This document shows positions 35,236 to 44,633 of a DNA stretch of 64,000 bases, piece after piece. The position numbers were made by a program, and so were the translations under genes. The notes beneath the pieces are model-generated. The model was not told where the DNA came from. It was given only the letters and a program-made list of their open reading frames with translations, and searched no databases. Where the stretch lies: positions 3,162,001 through 3,226,000 of the forward strand of contig CP121691.1 of the NCBI GenBank assembly GCA_038396585.1, read 5' to 3'. Each line of letters begins with the position of its first letter. The first letter of the stretch is position 1. Source of the stretch: Vallitaleaceae bacterium 9-2. Its GTDB lineage: Bacteria > Bacillota > Clostridia > Lachnospirales > Vallitaleaceae.

Positions 35236-36279
35236 TTATTCATTAACTTCATTATGCCAATAGGCCTTGAAAAAAGCTACAAATATACCAATCATACCAC
35301 CTAATACAAGGGCAATCGCTAGAATCAGCATCTTACGTGGGGCCACAGGGCTCTCCGGCAAGCTTGCTCGTTCATTCACTAGTACTCGAGACTGCATCAC
35401 TTCTAATAGACCATCTGTCATTGTAGATACATCTGACCCTCGTCTATAGCTTAGAAGATTCGCTTCTTCCGTCTCAAGTTCAGCTAAATAACGCTCTGTA
35501 CGCTCCTTCGACAGTTGGAGTTCATCCAGTTGTTGCTTTAGACTGATGAGTTTTCCTTGGAGGTTATCATAGTGCGGATTAACAACTTCCTCTAGCATCA
35601 TCTCTTCTGATAGTTCCTCTAAATTCAAACTACGTTCTGCTGCCAGATTAGCGGCATAGACCGGATCATCAAGCACTAACTTCTTAAGTGTAATCGTCGG
35701 TTCAACCGTTGCCATTAGGTTCTTTGTATTTTCCAAGTCCTTTTGCAAACGAAGCTCAGATTCTTCGTAAGATTGATTCTCTACAAAATAGGACCGCTGA
35801 AAATAATCAATGGCTTTTTCTTTGTATAATATATTAACCTCTTCTACAAAATATTGAGTTAATGTTTCAATTAATATCTGTGCGTCTTCTGGACTTCCCG
35901 CAGTAACTACAAACGAAAACACACTTGAGTCCTTTTCATTGTTAATGCTTATACGATTTCCCAGTCCTTCAATACTTGTATCTAAGTTAAGTGCATTAAT
36001 CGTCTGCCCCAAGACACGATTGGACTTAATTAGCGACAAATAATCTAAGACGTTTTGGGAGGGAAGTGGATAGCTTCCATACTTTGTCTCTACAGCTTCC
36101 GGTATGCTGATAGTACCTTCCATCTTCGACTCATAGCTCGGGTCTGCTATAACAAATCCATATAGACCACCAAGAATAGCTCCAATTAAGGTAATCACTA
36201 CAATCAATTTCCAATTATTTAACAATACCATAATGAGTTCTTTTAATGAAATCTCATCTTCATATACACGCTCGTCCAT
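35236..36279 (-). CDS. Wzz/CapA-like chain-length determinant
   Basis: 347 residues with one membrane helix near each end (about 23-45 and 318-340) and a long coiled-coil region between, including the heptad-like stretch LISLKQQLDELQLSKERTERYLAELETEEA. The motif SPVAPRKMLILAIALV before the last helix is the Pro-rich Wzz signature. It controls the length of the polymer made by the Wzy-type polymerase. No tyrosine kinase domain is attached. It lies 12 bases after the dehydratase gene, with GAAGGAG before the ATG. Confidence 0.85.
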   Translation of the reverse strand: MDERVYEDEISLKELIMVLLNNWKLIVVITLIGAILGGLYGFVIADPSYESKMEGTISIPEAVETKYGSYPLPSQNVLDYLSLIKSNRVLGQTINALNLDTSIEGLGNRISINNEKDSSVFSFVVTAGSPEDAQILIETLTQYFVEEVNILYKEKAIDYFQRSYFVENQSYEESELRLQKDLENTKNLMATVEPTITLKKLVLDDPVYAANLAAERSLNLEELSEEMMLEEVVNPHYDNLQGKLISLKQQLDELQLSKERTERYLAELETEEANLLSYRRGSDVSTMTDGLLEVMQSRVLVNERASLPESPVAPRKMLILAIALVLGGMIGIFVAFFKAYWHNEVNE

Positions 36280-36291
36280 CTTGATCTCCTT

Positions 36292-38145
36292 CTACCGTTC
36301 TTCTCTTTTATAGGTTGGTACAAACTCTTGCATCTTTACCTTAATAGCTTCATCATCCATCGCTTGAATGCTTGCTTCAAATTCTCGAATCTTCGTAACA
36401 AGGGCTTGGTGATTAATATCCATGGGTTGACCTACATGAATCTTATCATGGGCTGTATCTCTTATGCCTTCTTCATCCATGAGAAGTTCTTCATATAACT
36501 TCTCCCCCGGACGTAAGCCTGTAAATACTATCGGTATATCTTCATACGGCTCATATCCAGATAGGCGAATCACATCTTCTGCTAGATTGACAATCTTAAC
36601 CGGTTCTCCCATATCTAAGATAAATATCTCCCCCCCCTGAGCCATAGAACCTGCTTGGAGAACAAGCTGACTAGCTTCAGGTATGGTCATAAAATACCTA
36701 GTAATTTCTTTGTGGGTAACCGTTACCGGTCCACCTTCGCTTACTTGCTTCTTAAAGGTTGGAACCACACTGCCATTACTACCTAACACATTGCCAAATC
36801 GCACAGCTACATACTCCGTCGAACTAACCTTATCCATACTTTGTATAATCATCTCACACAACCGTTTTGTTGCTCCCATAATATTAGTTGGATTGACCGC
36901 TTTATCTGTTGAAATCATCACAAAGCGTTTTGCGCTTGCTTTATGGGCCGCTTGGACAACATTGAGGGTACCTATAACATTATTTTTAACTGCTGCCTGT
37001 GGGTTGGCTTCCATAAGAGGGACATGTTTATGGGCCGCCGCATGAAAGACCACCTCTGGCTTAAGTTCTTGCATAATCTTATGAATCCGCTCTCGATCTC
37101 TAACAGAAGCAATCTTAATTATTAAGCCTAAGTCAGGATGAAGCTTTAAGAGTTCATTTTGAAGGGCAAAGACACCATTTTCATAGATATCCAGTATTAT
37201 CAACGCTTTGGGTCCAAAAGAAGCAATCTGACGACTCAGTTCTGAACCAATAGACCCGCCACCACCAGTAACCATAACCACTTTACCATTAAGATAATCT
37301 GCTATCGCCTCATTATCTAAATTCACTTCATCTCGTCCTAGAATATCCTTAATGTCAATATCACGAACACTCTGTATATTCACAGTACCACCAATAAGTT
37401 CATACATCCCTGGAACAATACGAATCTTAACCTTAGTCCGCTTACATTCATTAACAATCTCTTTAATTGTACTCCGCTTTGCTGAGGGGATAGCAATAAT
37501 AATCTCATCAATCTTCTTCTTGCGAACTACGCTGATAATGTCCTCACGTTGCCCTACAATAGGCACGCCATTAATATGGGTCCCTTCTTTTAAAGGATTA
37601 TCATCAATAATAGCTACCGGTTTACTACGAAGATTACTATGATTCTTAAGTTCACGTATAATCATGGCTCCCGCATCGCCACCGCCAATGACGAGAATTC
37701 GCTTGACTGCCCCCTGAGTATCGTGCTGTGTAGATTTTACCTTAAGAAGAACTCTAGCCATCATTCGAGACCCACCGATCAACATAATATCCAACATAGC
37801 TACGATGATATAGACACTTCTTGGTAAGGCTGCGTGAAAAAAAGTCAAATATGATATAGCTAAAGCATTCGCCACTCCGACTGCAAAAGTTATATTCATA
37901 ACCTCTGTAATACTAGCATATTTATAGAGATTTTTATATATTTTTAAATATGTAAACACCGCTAGCTTAATCAGCGTGAGCTCTAGCCAATGCTCTAGGT
38001 ATACCTCAAAGTAAGCTTGAAATTGATTTCCTGTTGTCTGCCCTTCAAAGCGTAACCACAGAGCAAAAATGTATGCTAGATTCAGCATAAGAATATCTGC
38101 TATATAAATCACTATAAGGCGCATCTGTCGCTTAAATAATGTCAT
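36292..38145 (-). CDS. PglF/CapD-type UDP-sugar 4,6-dehydratase (membrane)
   Basis: 617 residues. Four membrane helices occupy the first ~135 residues, then a nucleotide-binding region (RILVIGGGDAGAMIIREL) and an SDR catalytic domain with the second Rossmann motif VTGGGGSIGSELSRQ near 290-305. The FlaA1/PglF signature ISTDKAVNPTNIMGATKR supplies the catalytic residues. These enzymes convert UDP-GlcNAc to UDP-2-acetamido-2,6-dideoxy-4-keto-glucose, the first step to bacillosamine-type sugars. The PglE-like aminotransferase could then use this product. AAGGGAG precedes the ATG. Confidence 0.9.
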   Translation of the reverse strand: MTLFKRQMRLIVIYIADILMLNLAYIFALWLRFEGQTTGNQFQAYFEVYLEHWLELTLIKLAVFTYLKIYKNLYKYASITEVMNITFAVGVANALAISYLTFFHAALPRSVYIIVAMLDIMLIGGSRMMARVLLKVKSTQHDTQGAVKRILVIGGGDAGAMIIRELKNHSNLRSKPVAIIDDNPLKEGTHINGVPIVGQREDIISVVRKKKIDEIIIAIPSAKRSTIKEIVNECKRTKVKIRIVPGMYELIGGTVNIQSVRDIDIKDILGRDEVNLDNEAIADYLNGKVVMVTGGGGSIGSELSRQIASFGPKALIILDIYENGVFALQNELLKLHPDLGLIIKIASVRDRERIHKIMQELKPEVVFHAAAHKHVPLMEANPQAAVKNNVIGTLNVVQAAHKASAKRFVMISTDKAVNPTNIMGATKRLCEMIIQSMDKVSSTEYVAVRFGNVLGSNGSVVPTFKKQVSEGGPVTVTHKEITRYFMTIPEASQLVLQAGSMAQGGEIFILDMGEPVKIVNLAEDVIRLSGYEPYEDIPIVFTGLRPGEKLYEELLMDEEGIRDTAHDKIHVGQPMDINHQALVTKIREFEASIQAMDDEAIKVKMQEFVPTYKREER

Positions 38146-38164
38146 TGTATCCTACTCCCTTTTA

Positions 38165-39922
38165 TTATATCTGTGTTTTTTTACTTTTTTCTAGATTTAG
38201 CATGACTAATAAGATTCCAAACAAGGCAAACATCATATACGTGACAAAAACAACACTATCGTTAATCAAACCTACGACAAAATAGGATAAAATCGGAATG
38301 ACTAAGAAGTCCATTCGACTTTTTATGAAGGTATAAAGAGCAACTCCTAAAAATAATATCAATCCAACAAAGCCAAAATCTAGCCCAATATTTAGGAATA
38401 AATTATGAGGCTTATCCACAATCATAGTATGATTTCCAAATATCTGCCTTTTGTATATTAAGTCCCCTTGTGGATAGTTTATCGTAAAGGTATCTGCTCC
38501 ATAGCCAACTATGGGTTTATCCAAAATCATTGGAATCGTACGATTCCATATGTACCCTCGTCTACTCATGAATCGTTCATTTTTAAACCATCCTATAGAT
38601 TCTGCATCATAGTTCTCTTCATCCAATGGTAGCGTTCCAACTGAAAACTGGTCTGTATAATAGTAATTAAATCTTGATTCTGATGATTTTTCAGTTTCAA
38701 TATGTCTTACATTCATACGAATAAGCCCCGTTTTATAATGATAGATAACCTGTTTGATATACTTATCACTTATTATCTTATATATAATACGTTCATTTTT
38801 ATCATCCTGTATTACTTCCCCTTCACCTTCTGACTCCACATCTAATCCACTTTCAATAGGTGCAATAGTAATATGTTCTTCATTTTGAAGATAATAGGTT
38901 ATCGCCGGATGATTATATTCAACCGAGGCAAACTCCGTAGTGAAAGCAGTGTCATCATTCATATCTAAGCTATCTGCTATTTTATTCATATAGGGTTCAA
39001 ATATGGATAACTGAGTTAATAGGATAATACCTATAATAAATATTATCGTTGCACCCACATATACTTTAATATTGGTACGATATTTTATTAATACATATAT
39101 AATCATAAAGAGGATAGACATAGCAACTGCTACAAATCCACCAGTTGAGTCTGATCCAATCAGCGAAATCATTTGTGGAATAATTAATATAGCAAATCCA
39201 AGCTTCATCCACCATTGCCTTGTTGCCGCAACAGAGTATATCGTCAAAGGAAATGACAACGCTACTAAGGAACCTACATAGTTAGGATTATAAAGCGTTG
39301 AATAGACACGTCCTTCTTCAAAGTTAAAATTCACCTGCATGAAAAGCTCTTCATAGCGACTTCCTAGCATCATAAGTTTGCCTAGGTCCGTCTTAAAAAA
39401 GTCCATTCCAAACATTTGAAAAGCTCCAATTATTGACACTATCGATGCACTAAGCACAAAAGAGCCAACCAATGCATTAATATCTCTTCGTGTTTTTACA
39501 ACGGTCATCGTAATATATGTTAAACCTATATAACACAACCATGTTAATGTTCCTTCGTATCGATCAATCATCCCCATCCAAGCAAGCTGCTTATGTTCTG
39601 ACAATAAGAAGGAAATCATAATGCTCGCTGCAAAAACTAACAGTAAAATTTTTATTCCTTTATTCTGTGGTGTGGCATGCTTTTTTCGCATATTCCATTG
39701 GTAAAAGAGTACCAATATGAAGCTAATAATAGTTCCAATTTTCAATACCTGAACTTTGGCATACGCAAAAAAATCATAACTTACTTCTTGATTATATAAT
39801 TGTTGTAATGATTCTGGTATAGGGACAATTTTAAGACTAACAATTAACGGAACCAAAAATACAGTGGTTAATAGTATTGCTATAATTATTTTTCTTATCT
39901 TTTCTAAGTTTTTCTCATTCAT
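38165..39922 (-). CDS. O-antigen ligase/polymerase (WaaL/Wzy_C) family membrane protein
   Basis: The ATG at 39922 is preferred. The upstream in-frame ATG at 39952 falls on the transcription start predicted from the promoter at 39960-39988 and would leave no leader. The 585-residue product has about 10-12 membrane helices and a large outside loop (about 315-500) rich in Glu and Asp. The Wzy_C hallmark is GYIWNRTIPMILDKPIVGYG followed by KPHNLFLNIGLDFG. It should transfer or polymerise lipid-linked glycan on the outer face. In a Gram-positive-type cell it may attach glycan to S-layer or other surface proteins (inference). Confidence 0.8.
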   Translation of the reverse strand: MNEKNLEKIRKIIIAILLTTVFLVPLIVSLKIVPIPESLQQLYNQEVSYDFFAYAKVQVLKIGTIISFILVLFYQWNMRKKHATPQNKGIKILLLVFAASIMISFLLSEHKQLAWMGMIDRYEGTLTWLCYIGLTYITMTVVKTRRDINALVGSFVLSASIVSIIGAFQMFGMDFFKTDLGKLMMLGSRYEELFMQVNFNFEEGRVYSTLYNPNYVGSLVALSFPLTIYSVAATRQWWMKLGFAILIIPQMISLIGSDSTGGFVAVAMSILFMIIYVLIKYRTNIKVYVGATIIFIIGIILLTQLSIFEPYMNKIADSLDMNDDTAFTTEFASVEYNHPAITYYLQNEEHITIAPIESGLDVESEGEGEVIQDDKNERIIYKIISDKYIKQVIYHYKTGLIRMNVRHIETEKSSESRFNYYYTDQFSVGTLPLDEENYDAESIGWFKNERFMSRRGYIWNRTIPMILDKPIVGYGADTFTINYPQGDLIYKRQIFGNHTMIVDKPHNLFLNIGLDFGFVGLILFLGVALYTFIKSRMDFLVIPILSYFVVGLINDSVVFVTYMMFALFGILLVMLNLEKSKKTQI

Positions 39923-39959
39923 TTTTACACCATCACTTTTATCTCTTGACATCTAATCT

Positions 39960-39988
39960 ATTGTATCAAGATTCGCTAAAAATGTAAA
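39960..39988 (-). promoter_or_regulatory. Sigma-A promoter of the ligase-dehydratase-Wzz transcript
   Basis: On the minus strand TTTACA (39988-39983), a 17-base spacer and TACAAT (39965-39960). Transcription should start near 39953, which decides between the two candidate start codons of the ligase gene. Confidence 0.65.
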
Positions 39989-40130
39989 CAGACATCTCTA
40001 TTCTTTAATTATATATTAATATGGCTCTTAATTAATAATTCGCCTTTACGTTCACTTACATATGCGCCATCTTGCCCCATACCTTGTCCATAGATAAGCA
40101 TATTAGAACAGAATACTACACATGATAGCG

Positions 40131-40163
40131 TAAAAAGGCTCAAGTGATTTCTCACTTGAGCCT
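40131..40163 (-). terminator. Strong rho-independent terminator of the S-layer gene
   Basis: On the minus strand AGGCTCAAGTGA, loop GAAA and TCACTTGAGCCT form a perfect 12-bp stem followed by five T. It lies about 50 bases after the stop codon at 40212. Confidence 0.9.
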
Positions 40164-40211
40164 AAGTGACTAATTGTACTTTAGCGAGTTACCTCACATT
40201 TGACAAAGAGC

Positions 40212-42719
40212 CTATTTAATTACGTCTCTAACGATAACCATTTGAACATAATTACTGTTAGCTGCATCTAAAACTACATCAATTTCTACAGCACCATCAT
40301 CAAGAAGGTCTTTAAGATCTCTTAAGTTGATGTCATCAATATCACTTGCATCAGTAGCATCAAGGATGATGTAATCAGATACAAGTTTTAATGTAGCTGC
40401 TCTACCATCAACATTGAATTCTCTGTCTGAAACATCGACACTTGCTAATGTTTCACCAGCTTCAAGTTTATCAGCATCAATTGAATTGATTTCTAAAACT
40501 TCATCAGTTTCATCATCAATAGTTAATACGAATAGAGCACCTTCAGTAGTTGCTTTTTTAATAGAATCAGCGCGGTAAGTATTCTTTCCAGCAGTTGACC
40601 AAGCAGTTACACGAACTACTTCATCATCTGTGTTTAATCTGAAGCTATCAACAACAGCGTTTACATCTGAAGTATCATCGCCAACTTCTTCTGTTACAAC
40701 ATAAAGTACTTTGTCACTTTCAAAGTAGTAAGTACCTTCTGCTATATCATCAAAGTTATCTTCACTCCACTCAAGAACAGTTACATCATCTTTATCAACG
40801 CTCTCTCCAGGATTGAAAGCTTTCCATCCATCAACAGCAAAGACAACAACACTTGAAGTTATTTTGTTTCCATCAACATAGTCGTCTCCAACTTCGATTT
40901 CAGAGTTGAATGTTCTTGAATCAACAAATGTCAACTCTACAATGTCACCATCTTCATCATAAACAAATTCTACAACTTGTCCTGATCTAAGAGCGTTACC
41001 ATCATTAGCTGCTACAACTTCTGCTTCTGATGATACATCATCATCATCATCAGCTGAATCAACTGCATTGATTGCATCTAAGTCAGTTAATTTAACAGTT
41101 TCTGTTACTTTTGTTCCTTCTTCATTAACAAATACAAATTCTGCATATGTACGTCCAAAAGAAGTGTCATACTCTACATCTTCAAGTAAGATACCAGCTA
41201 CTGTGTTTGTATCAGCTTCTCCAAGATCACCATTTACGAATACTAATTCGCCAGTTCTATCAAGGAATAACATTACATCTTCTTCTGCAGCTTCCATGTC
41301 TTCTGCAGCATCTTCATCAAATACTAAGAAGTCATCACCATCTAAGTAGTATGAAACACCAGCATCAACAACAGTTGCAGTATATTCGTAGTCTTCATCG
41401 TCAACTTCAATAGCGTCAGAATAAACGTTTTCGATTTCACCTTTTACAGAGTTATTATAAACTTCAGCGAATTCATCATCATCATTGAAGAATACAACGT
41501 CATTTTCTTCGATATCAGTAGTTGCAATTAACATACCGTCTTTGAAAATTGTATATCCATCAAGGTCAAATTCTTCACCGTCAACAGCAATTACAACTTG
41601 ATCATCATCTTTGTCTAATTTTTCTGCAACAAAGATATCTTCAAAAGTATAAAGGTCAACGAATACAACATCATTTTTGTCATTAAGAACAACTTTACCT
41701 AATGCATAAGTTTTGCCATCATAAGCTGCTTCTGCATCACCATCATTGTCAAAATATTCATCGAAGTTGCCACCATTAACAGCTACTTCAGCATCTTTGT
41801 GCATGTCATATTTTTTATCAGCTGTTACTAATTTAAGCTCGTCGCCATCAAATTCAACAGCATCAAGGAAGTAGTCACTAGTGATATCAGCAAAGATAAC
41901 TTCATCATCTTCATTTACCCAAACATCAGCTTCGTTTAAGTATAAGTGATAAAAGTCAAGACCTGTAGCTAATTCAAAAGTTCCTTCATCAGTTTTGATT
42001 TCATTGTCGTCTACATCATAGTCTTCAACAACAACACTGTACTCATCGATGTTAAGGTTAACTGTTAATAAAGTATCTCCAGCTAATGGACCGTATTGTA
42101 CAGAACCATCATACTCATAACCTCTAGCGCCCCACTTAGTAATTGTAAGTGTGTTTACTAACATCTTAGCAGCATTACCACGTGTTGCCATAGCGTTACT
42201 TGAAACGTTTACTTTATCAAGAACACCTTCAAGGTTTGCACGAGTGATGTAGTTTGCTGGCCAGTTTCCTTCTTTGTCTACTACTGGACCTAATCCAATT
42301 AGACGAGTAAGGATTGTAATCGCTTCAGCGTTTGATAAAGGATTACTTGGCTTGTAAGTTCCATCTGGATATCCTTTAAGAATACCTCTGTCTACAGCTA
42401 CGTTGATGTAACCAGCTGCCCAGTGGAAAGCGTCTACATCTGTAAAGATTGTGTTAGCTTTTGATACTTCAGCAGCATCGTTAAGCCCTAATGCAAGAAC
42501 TGCAATCTTAGCGAATTCTGCACGAGTGATTTGTCCTTCTGGACGGAAAGTTCCATCTGGGTAACCTTCCATAATACCTACGGCATTTAATTTTGTAACA
42601 GCTACTTCGTAATCTGTATCAACAACATCTTCATTTACAGCTGCAAATGCTGATGACATTGAACCAAATACTAAAACGAGTGTTAACAATAATGCCATAA
42701 AACGTTTAGTGTTTTTCAT
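40212..42719 (-). CDS. S-layer protein with N-terminal SLH domains
   Basis: 835 residues. The signal peptide ends at AFAA (residue 27). Three S-layer homology domains span about 30-205 (VTKLNAVGIMEGYPDGTFRP, INVAVDRGILKGYPDGTYKP and a weaker third), and these bind pyruvylated secondary wall polymer. The remaining ~630 residues are extremely rich in Asp and Glu with few basic residues, as in S-layer proteins that bind divalent cations. Codon choice is narrow, strong -35/-10 boxes and AAAGGAGG are present, and the gene is a single unit with its own terminator. All this fits a major surface protein. It may be glycosylated by the neighbouring polysaccharide locus, which is inference. Confidence 0.9.
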   Translation of the reverse strand: MKNTKRFMALLLTLVLVFGSMSSAFAAVNEDVVDTDYEVAVTKLNAVGIMEGYPDGTFRPEGQITRAEFAKIAVLALGLNDAAEVSKANTIFTDVDAFHWAAGYINVAVDRGILKGYPDGTYKPSNPLSNAEAITILTRLIGLGPVVDKEGNWPANYITRANLEGVLDKVNVSSNAMATRGNAAKMLVNTLTITKWGARGYEYDGSVQYGPLAGDTLLTVNLNIDEYSVVVEDYDVDDNEIKTDEGTFELATGLDFYHLYLNEADVWVNEDDEVIFADITSDYFLDAVEFDGDELKLVTADKKYDMHKDAEVAVNGGNFDEYFDNDGDAEAAYDGKTYALGKVVLNDKNDVVFVDLYTFEDIFVAEKLDKDDDQVVIAVDGEEFDLDGYTIFKDGMLIATTDIEENDVVFFNDDDEFAEVYNNSVKGEIENVYSDAIEVDDEDYEYTATVVDAGVSYYLDGDDFLVFDEDAAEDMEAAEEDVMLFLDRTGELVFVNGDLGEADTNTVAGILLEDVEYDTSFGRTYAEFVFVNEEGTKVTETVKLTDLDAINAVDSADDDDDVSSEAEVVAANDGNALRSGQVVEFVYDEDGDIVELTFVDSRTFNSEIEVGDDYVDGNKITSSVVVFAVDGWKAFNPGESVDKDDVTVLEWSEDNFDDIAEGTYYFESDKVLYVVTEEVGDDTSDVNAVVDSFRLNTDDEVVRVTAWSTAGKNTYRADSIKKATTEGALFVLTIDDETDEVLEINSIDADKLEAGETLASVDVSDREFNVDGRAATLKLVSDYIILDATDASDIDDINLRDLKDLLDDGAVEIDVVLDAANSNYVQMVIVRDVIK

Positions 42720-42746
42720 GTTTGTGTTTCCTCCTTTTAAATAGTT

Positions 42747-42762
42747 GTCTGTGAATACAGAC
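42747..42762 (-). promoter_or_regulatory. 5'-leader hairpin of the S-layer mRNA
   Basis: GTCTGT-ATTC-ACAGAC is a 6-bp stem with a 4-base loop close to the predicted 5' end of the S-layer transcript. A 5' hairpin of this kind can protect an abundant mRNA from decay. Confidence 0.4.
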
Positions 42763-42765
42763 CAA

Positions 42766-42795
42766 ATTATAGCACTCCCCTTTAAGACTCGTCAA
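42766..42795 (-). promoter_or_regulatory. Sigma-A promoter of the S-layer gene
   Basis: On the minus strand TTGACG (42795-42790), an 18-base spacer and TATAAT (42771-42766). The leader is about 40 bases and contains AAAGGAGG 10 bases before the ATG. Confidence 0.8.
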
Positions 42796-42905
42796 TATGT
42801 AACAACTAGATGTAATGAGATTGTAACACAACGCTCTCCCGCTGCTTCCATAATACTCTACTTAAAGTCTGTGCCTGTATTTCATTTTATCACAATGACG
42901 GTGAA

Positions 42906-44534
42906 TTACAAGCAATTTTGCGATTTGTAACGTAGGTGTAATATTTCGTCATAATAGGCAGTGATGGCATCTGCTGATATCGGCTCACTGTAATAATAGC
43001 CTTGTATAATATCGCATCCCATGGCTTCTAATAGTTCCACCTGTTCAAGGGTCTCTACGCCTTCTGCTACCACTTCCTTATCTAATAGATGCACATAATC
43101 GATGATGCTTTGCACAAGGACATTGATCTCTTTTTGCTGGAGCCGGTCCATGAAGTACTTGTCAATCTTAATCACATCCACATCCACTTCTCCGATGGAA
43201 AAGTAGGTGTTATACCCTGTACCATAATCATCGATTGCTATCTTATAGCCTAGCTCACTATACTTTTGCAGATTCTCCTTTAATAGGCCATCGCTTTCAA
43301 CTACAACCCGTTCTGTAATCTCAATCTCTATCTGTGAGGGCAATACGCCGGCTTCTTGAAATATCTGATCAAATGCTTCTCGAAAGAGCGGGTCTAGAAG
43401 CTCCCTTGAGGTTAAATTAATCGACACCTTCACATCTATCCCCGCTGCTTGCCATGCACCTATCTGCCATGCACACTCTCTAGCCACCCATAGGGAGATC
43501 TCATCAATAATCCCAATCTCTTCTGCTACGCCGATAAAGATATCCGGTCCTATAGGCATCTTATCCTTGCGGTCCCAGCGAATAAGGGCTTCTACTCCAC
43601 ACACCGATTGGGTATGCAGATTATACTTTGGCTGATACATAAGATAGAAGGCTTCACTTTTCACCGCATGCGATAATGCATTCGTCACTTCGAAGGCTAA
43701 TCGGTTCCTTCGATCGATGTACTTATTATAATAGAAGAAACCCGTTCGTTGTCCTTCTTCTTGGTCAGATGCTGCACGCACATGCGATATAATATCAAAG
43801 GCTTGCATGCCGTGATCTGGGTACCTTGCCAGACCTCCTTTGACAAGTAATTGTAACCGGTATCCATTGACTTCGATTGGAATAGAAAAACTTTTATAAA
43901 ACTCTACACTTTTTTTCTTGATATGTTCATCCGAATACCCTTCCATAGCCACTAAATACTCTGACCGCCCATGTGAATAACACGTATGTTCATCAAAGGC
44001 TTCCCTCATCTTATGACCTATACCTCGAATCAGTTGACTCATGGTCTGGTCATCTACATACTTGCTGATACTGCCTAAGTTCGTTATACGATAAGTAACA
44101 AGGCTGAATTTTTTGCCTTGTTCAATATATTGTTCCAAATCCTGTTTTAATTTATTGGTATTATACAGACCTGTATAGATACTGCGTAAGTCCGTCTCGC
44201 GTATGCGTTGATTTAAGACATTCATTCGTGCGATGAGTAGTCCTGACACTAGACTTACAAGCAAAAAGAACGACAGACGAATTAACCAGATAGCTGGTGA
44301 TTGCTGTAATCCCAAGTTCACGTTTAATGGCATATAAGGTCCAAGGCTTAGCCCTGCAATAACTGCTATAGCGACACTTCCTTTGTATCCAAAAAAATAT
44401 GCAGCCAGCAATATAGGCAAATACATCAAGTGCGGCAATGCCGTACTCGTACCCCCTCCCATATATATCGTTATATTAAATACAACAACTAGCGCTATGA
44501 TGCTCAACCATTTTAACACAATCTTAGGTTGCAT
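42906..44534 (-). CDS. Membrane cyclic-di-GMP phosphodiesterase (degenerate GGDEF plus EAL)
   Basis: 542 residues. Four membrane helices lie in the first ~110 residues. A GGDEF-like domain (about 115-265) has its signature altered to HGRSEY, so it is probably inactive as a cyclase. The EAL domain begins at about 290, with EAL at 315-317. Its catalytic residues all look intact: the Glu of EAL, the Asn of INLTS, EITE, DDYGTGY, IKIDK, AEGVE and the Gln of QGYYYSEP. It should hydrolyse c-di-GMP to pGpG. It stands alone downstream of the AraC-type regulator gene. Confidence 0.9.
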   Translation of the reverse strand: MQPKIVLKWLSIIALVVVFNITIYMGGGTSTALPHLMYLPILLAAYFFGYKGSVAIAVIAGLSLGPYMPLNVNLGLQQSPAIWLIRLSFFLLVSLVSGLLIARMNVLNQRIRETDLRSIYTGLYNTNKLKQDLEQYIEQGKKFSLVTYRITNLGSISKYVDDQTMSQLIRGIGHKMREAFDEHTCYSHGRSEYLVAMEGYSDEHIKKKSVEFYKSFSIPIEVNGYRLQLLVKGGLARYPDHGMQAFDIISHVRAASDQEEGQRTGFFYYNKYIDRRNRLAFEVTNALSHAVKSEAFYLMYQPKYNLHTQSVCGVEALIRWDRKDKMPIGPDIFIGVAEEIGIIDEISLWVARECAWQIGAWQAAGIDVKVSINLTSRELLDPLFREAFDQIFQEAGVLPSQIEIEITERVVVESDGLLKENLQKYSELGYKIAIDDYGTGYNTYFSIGEVDVDVIKIDKYFMDRLQQKEINVLVQSIIDYVHLLDKEVVAEGVETLEQVELLEAMGCDIIQGYYYSEPISADAITAYYDEILHLRYKSQNCL

Positions 44535-44633
44535 ATCTTTACCCTCTCTTCCTCAATTCTTACCCTTATGGATAAGTATAGCATAAAATGATAAAGATAT
44601 GCACTATCAATTGTAGTCAATTGTAAATTTCTT

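Noticed and set aside
41040-41420. Repeated ATC/TTC-rich triplet tracts and long opposite-strand open frames
   Set aside because: They are explained by runs of Asp and Glu codons in the S-layer gene; no separate gene or satellite is needed.
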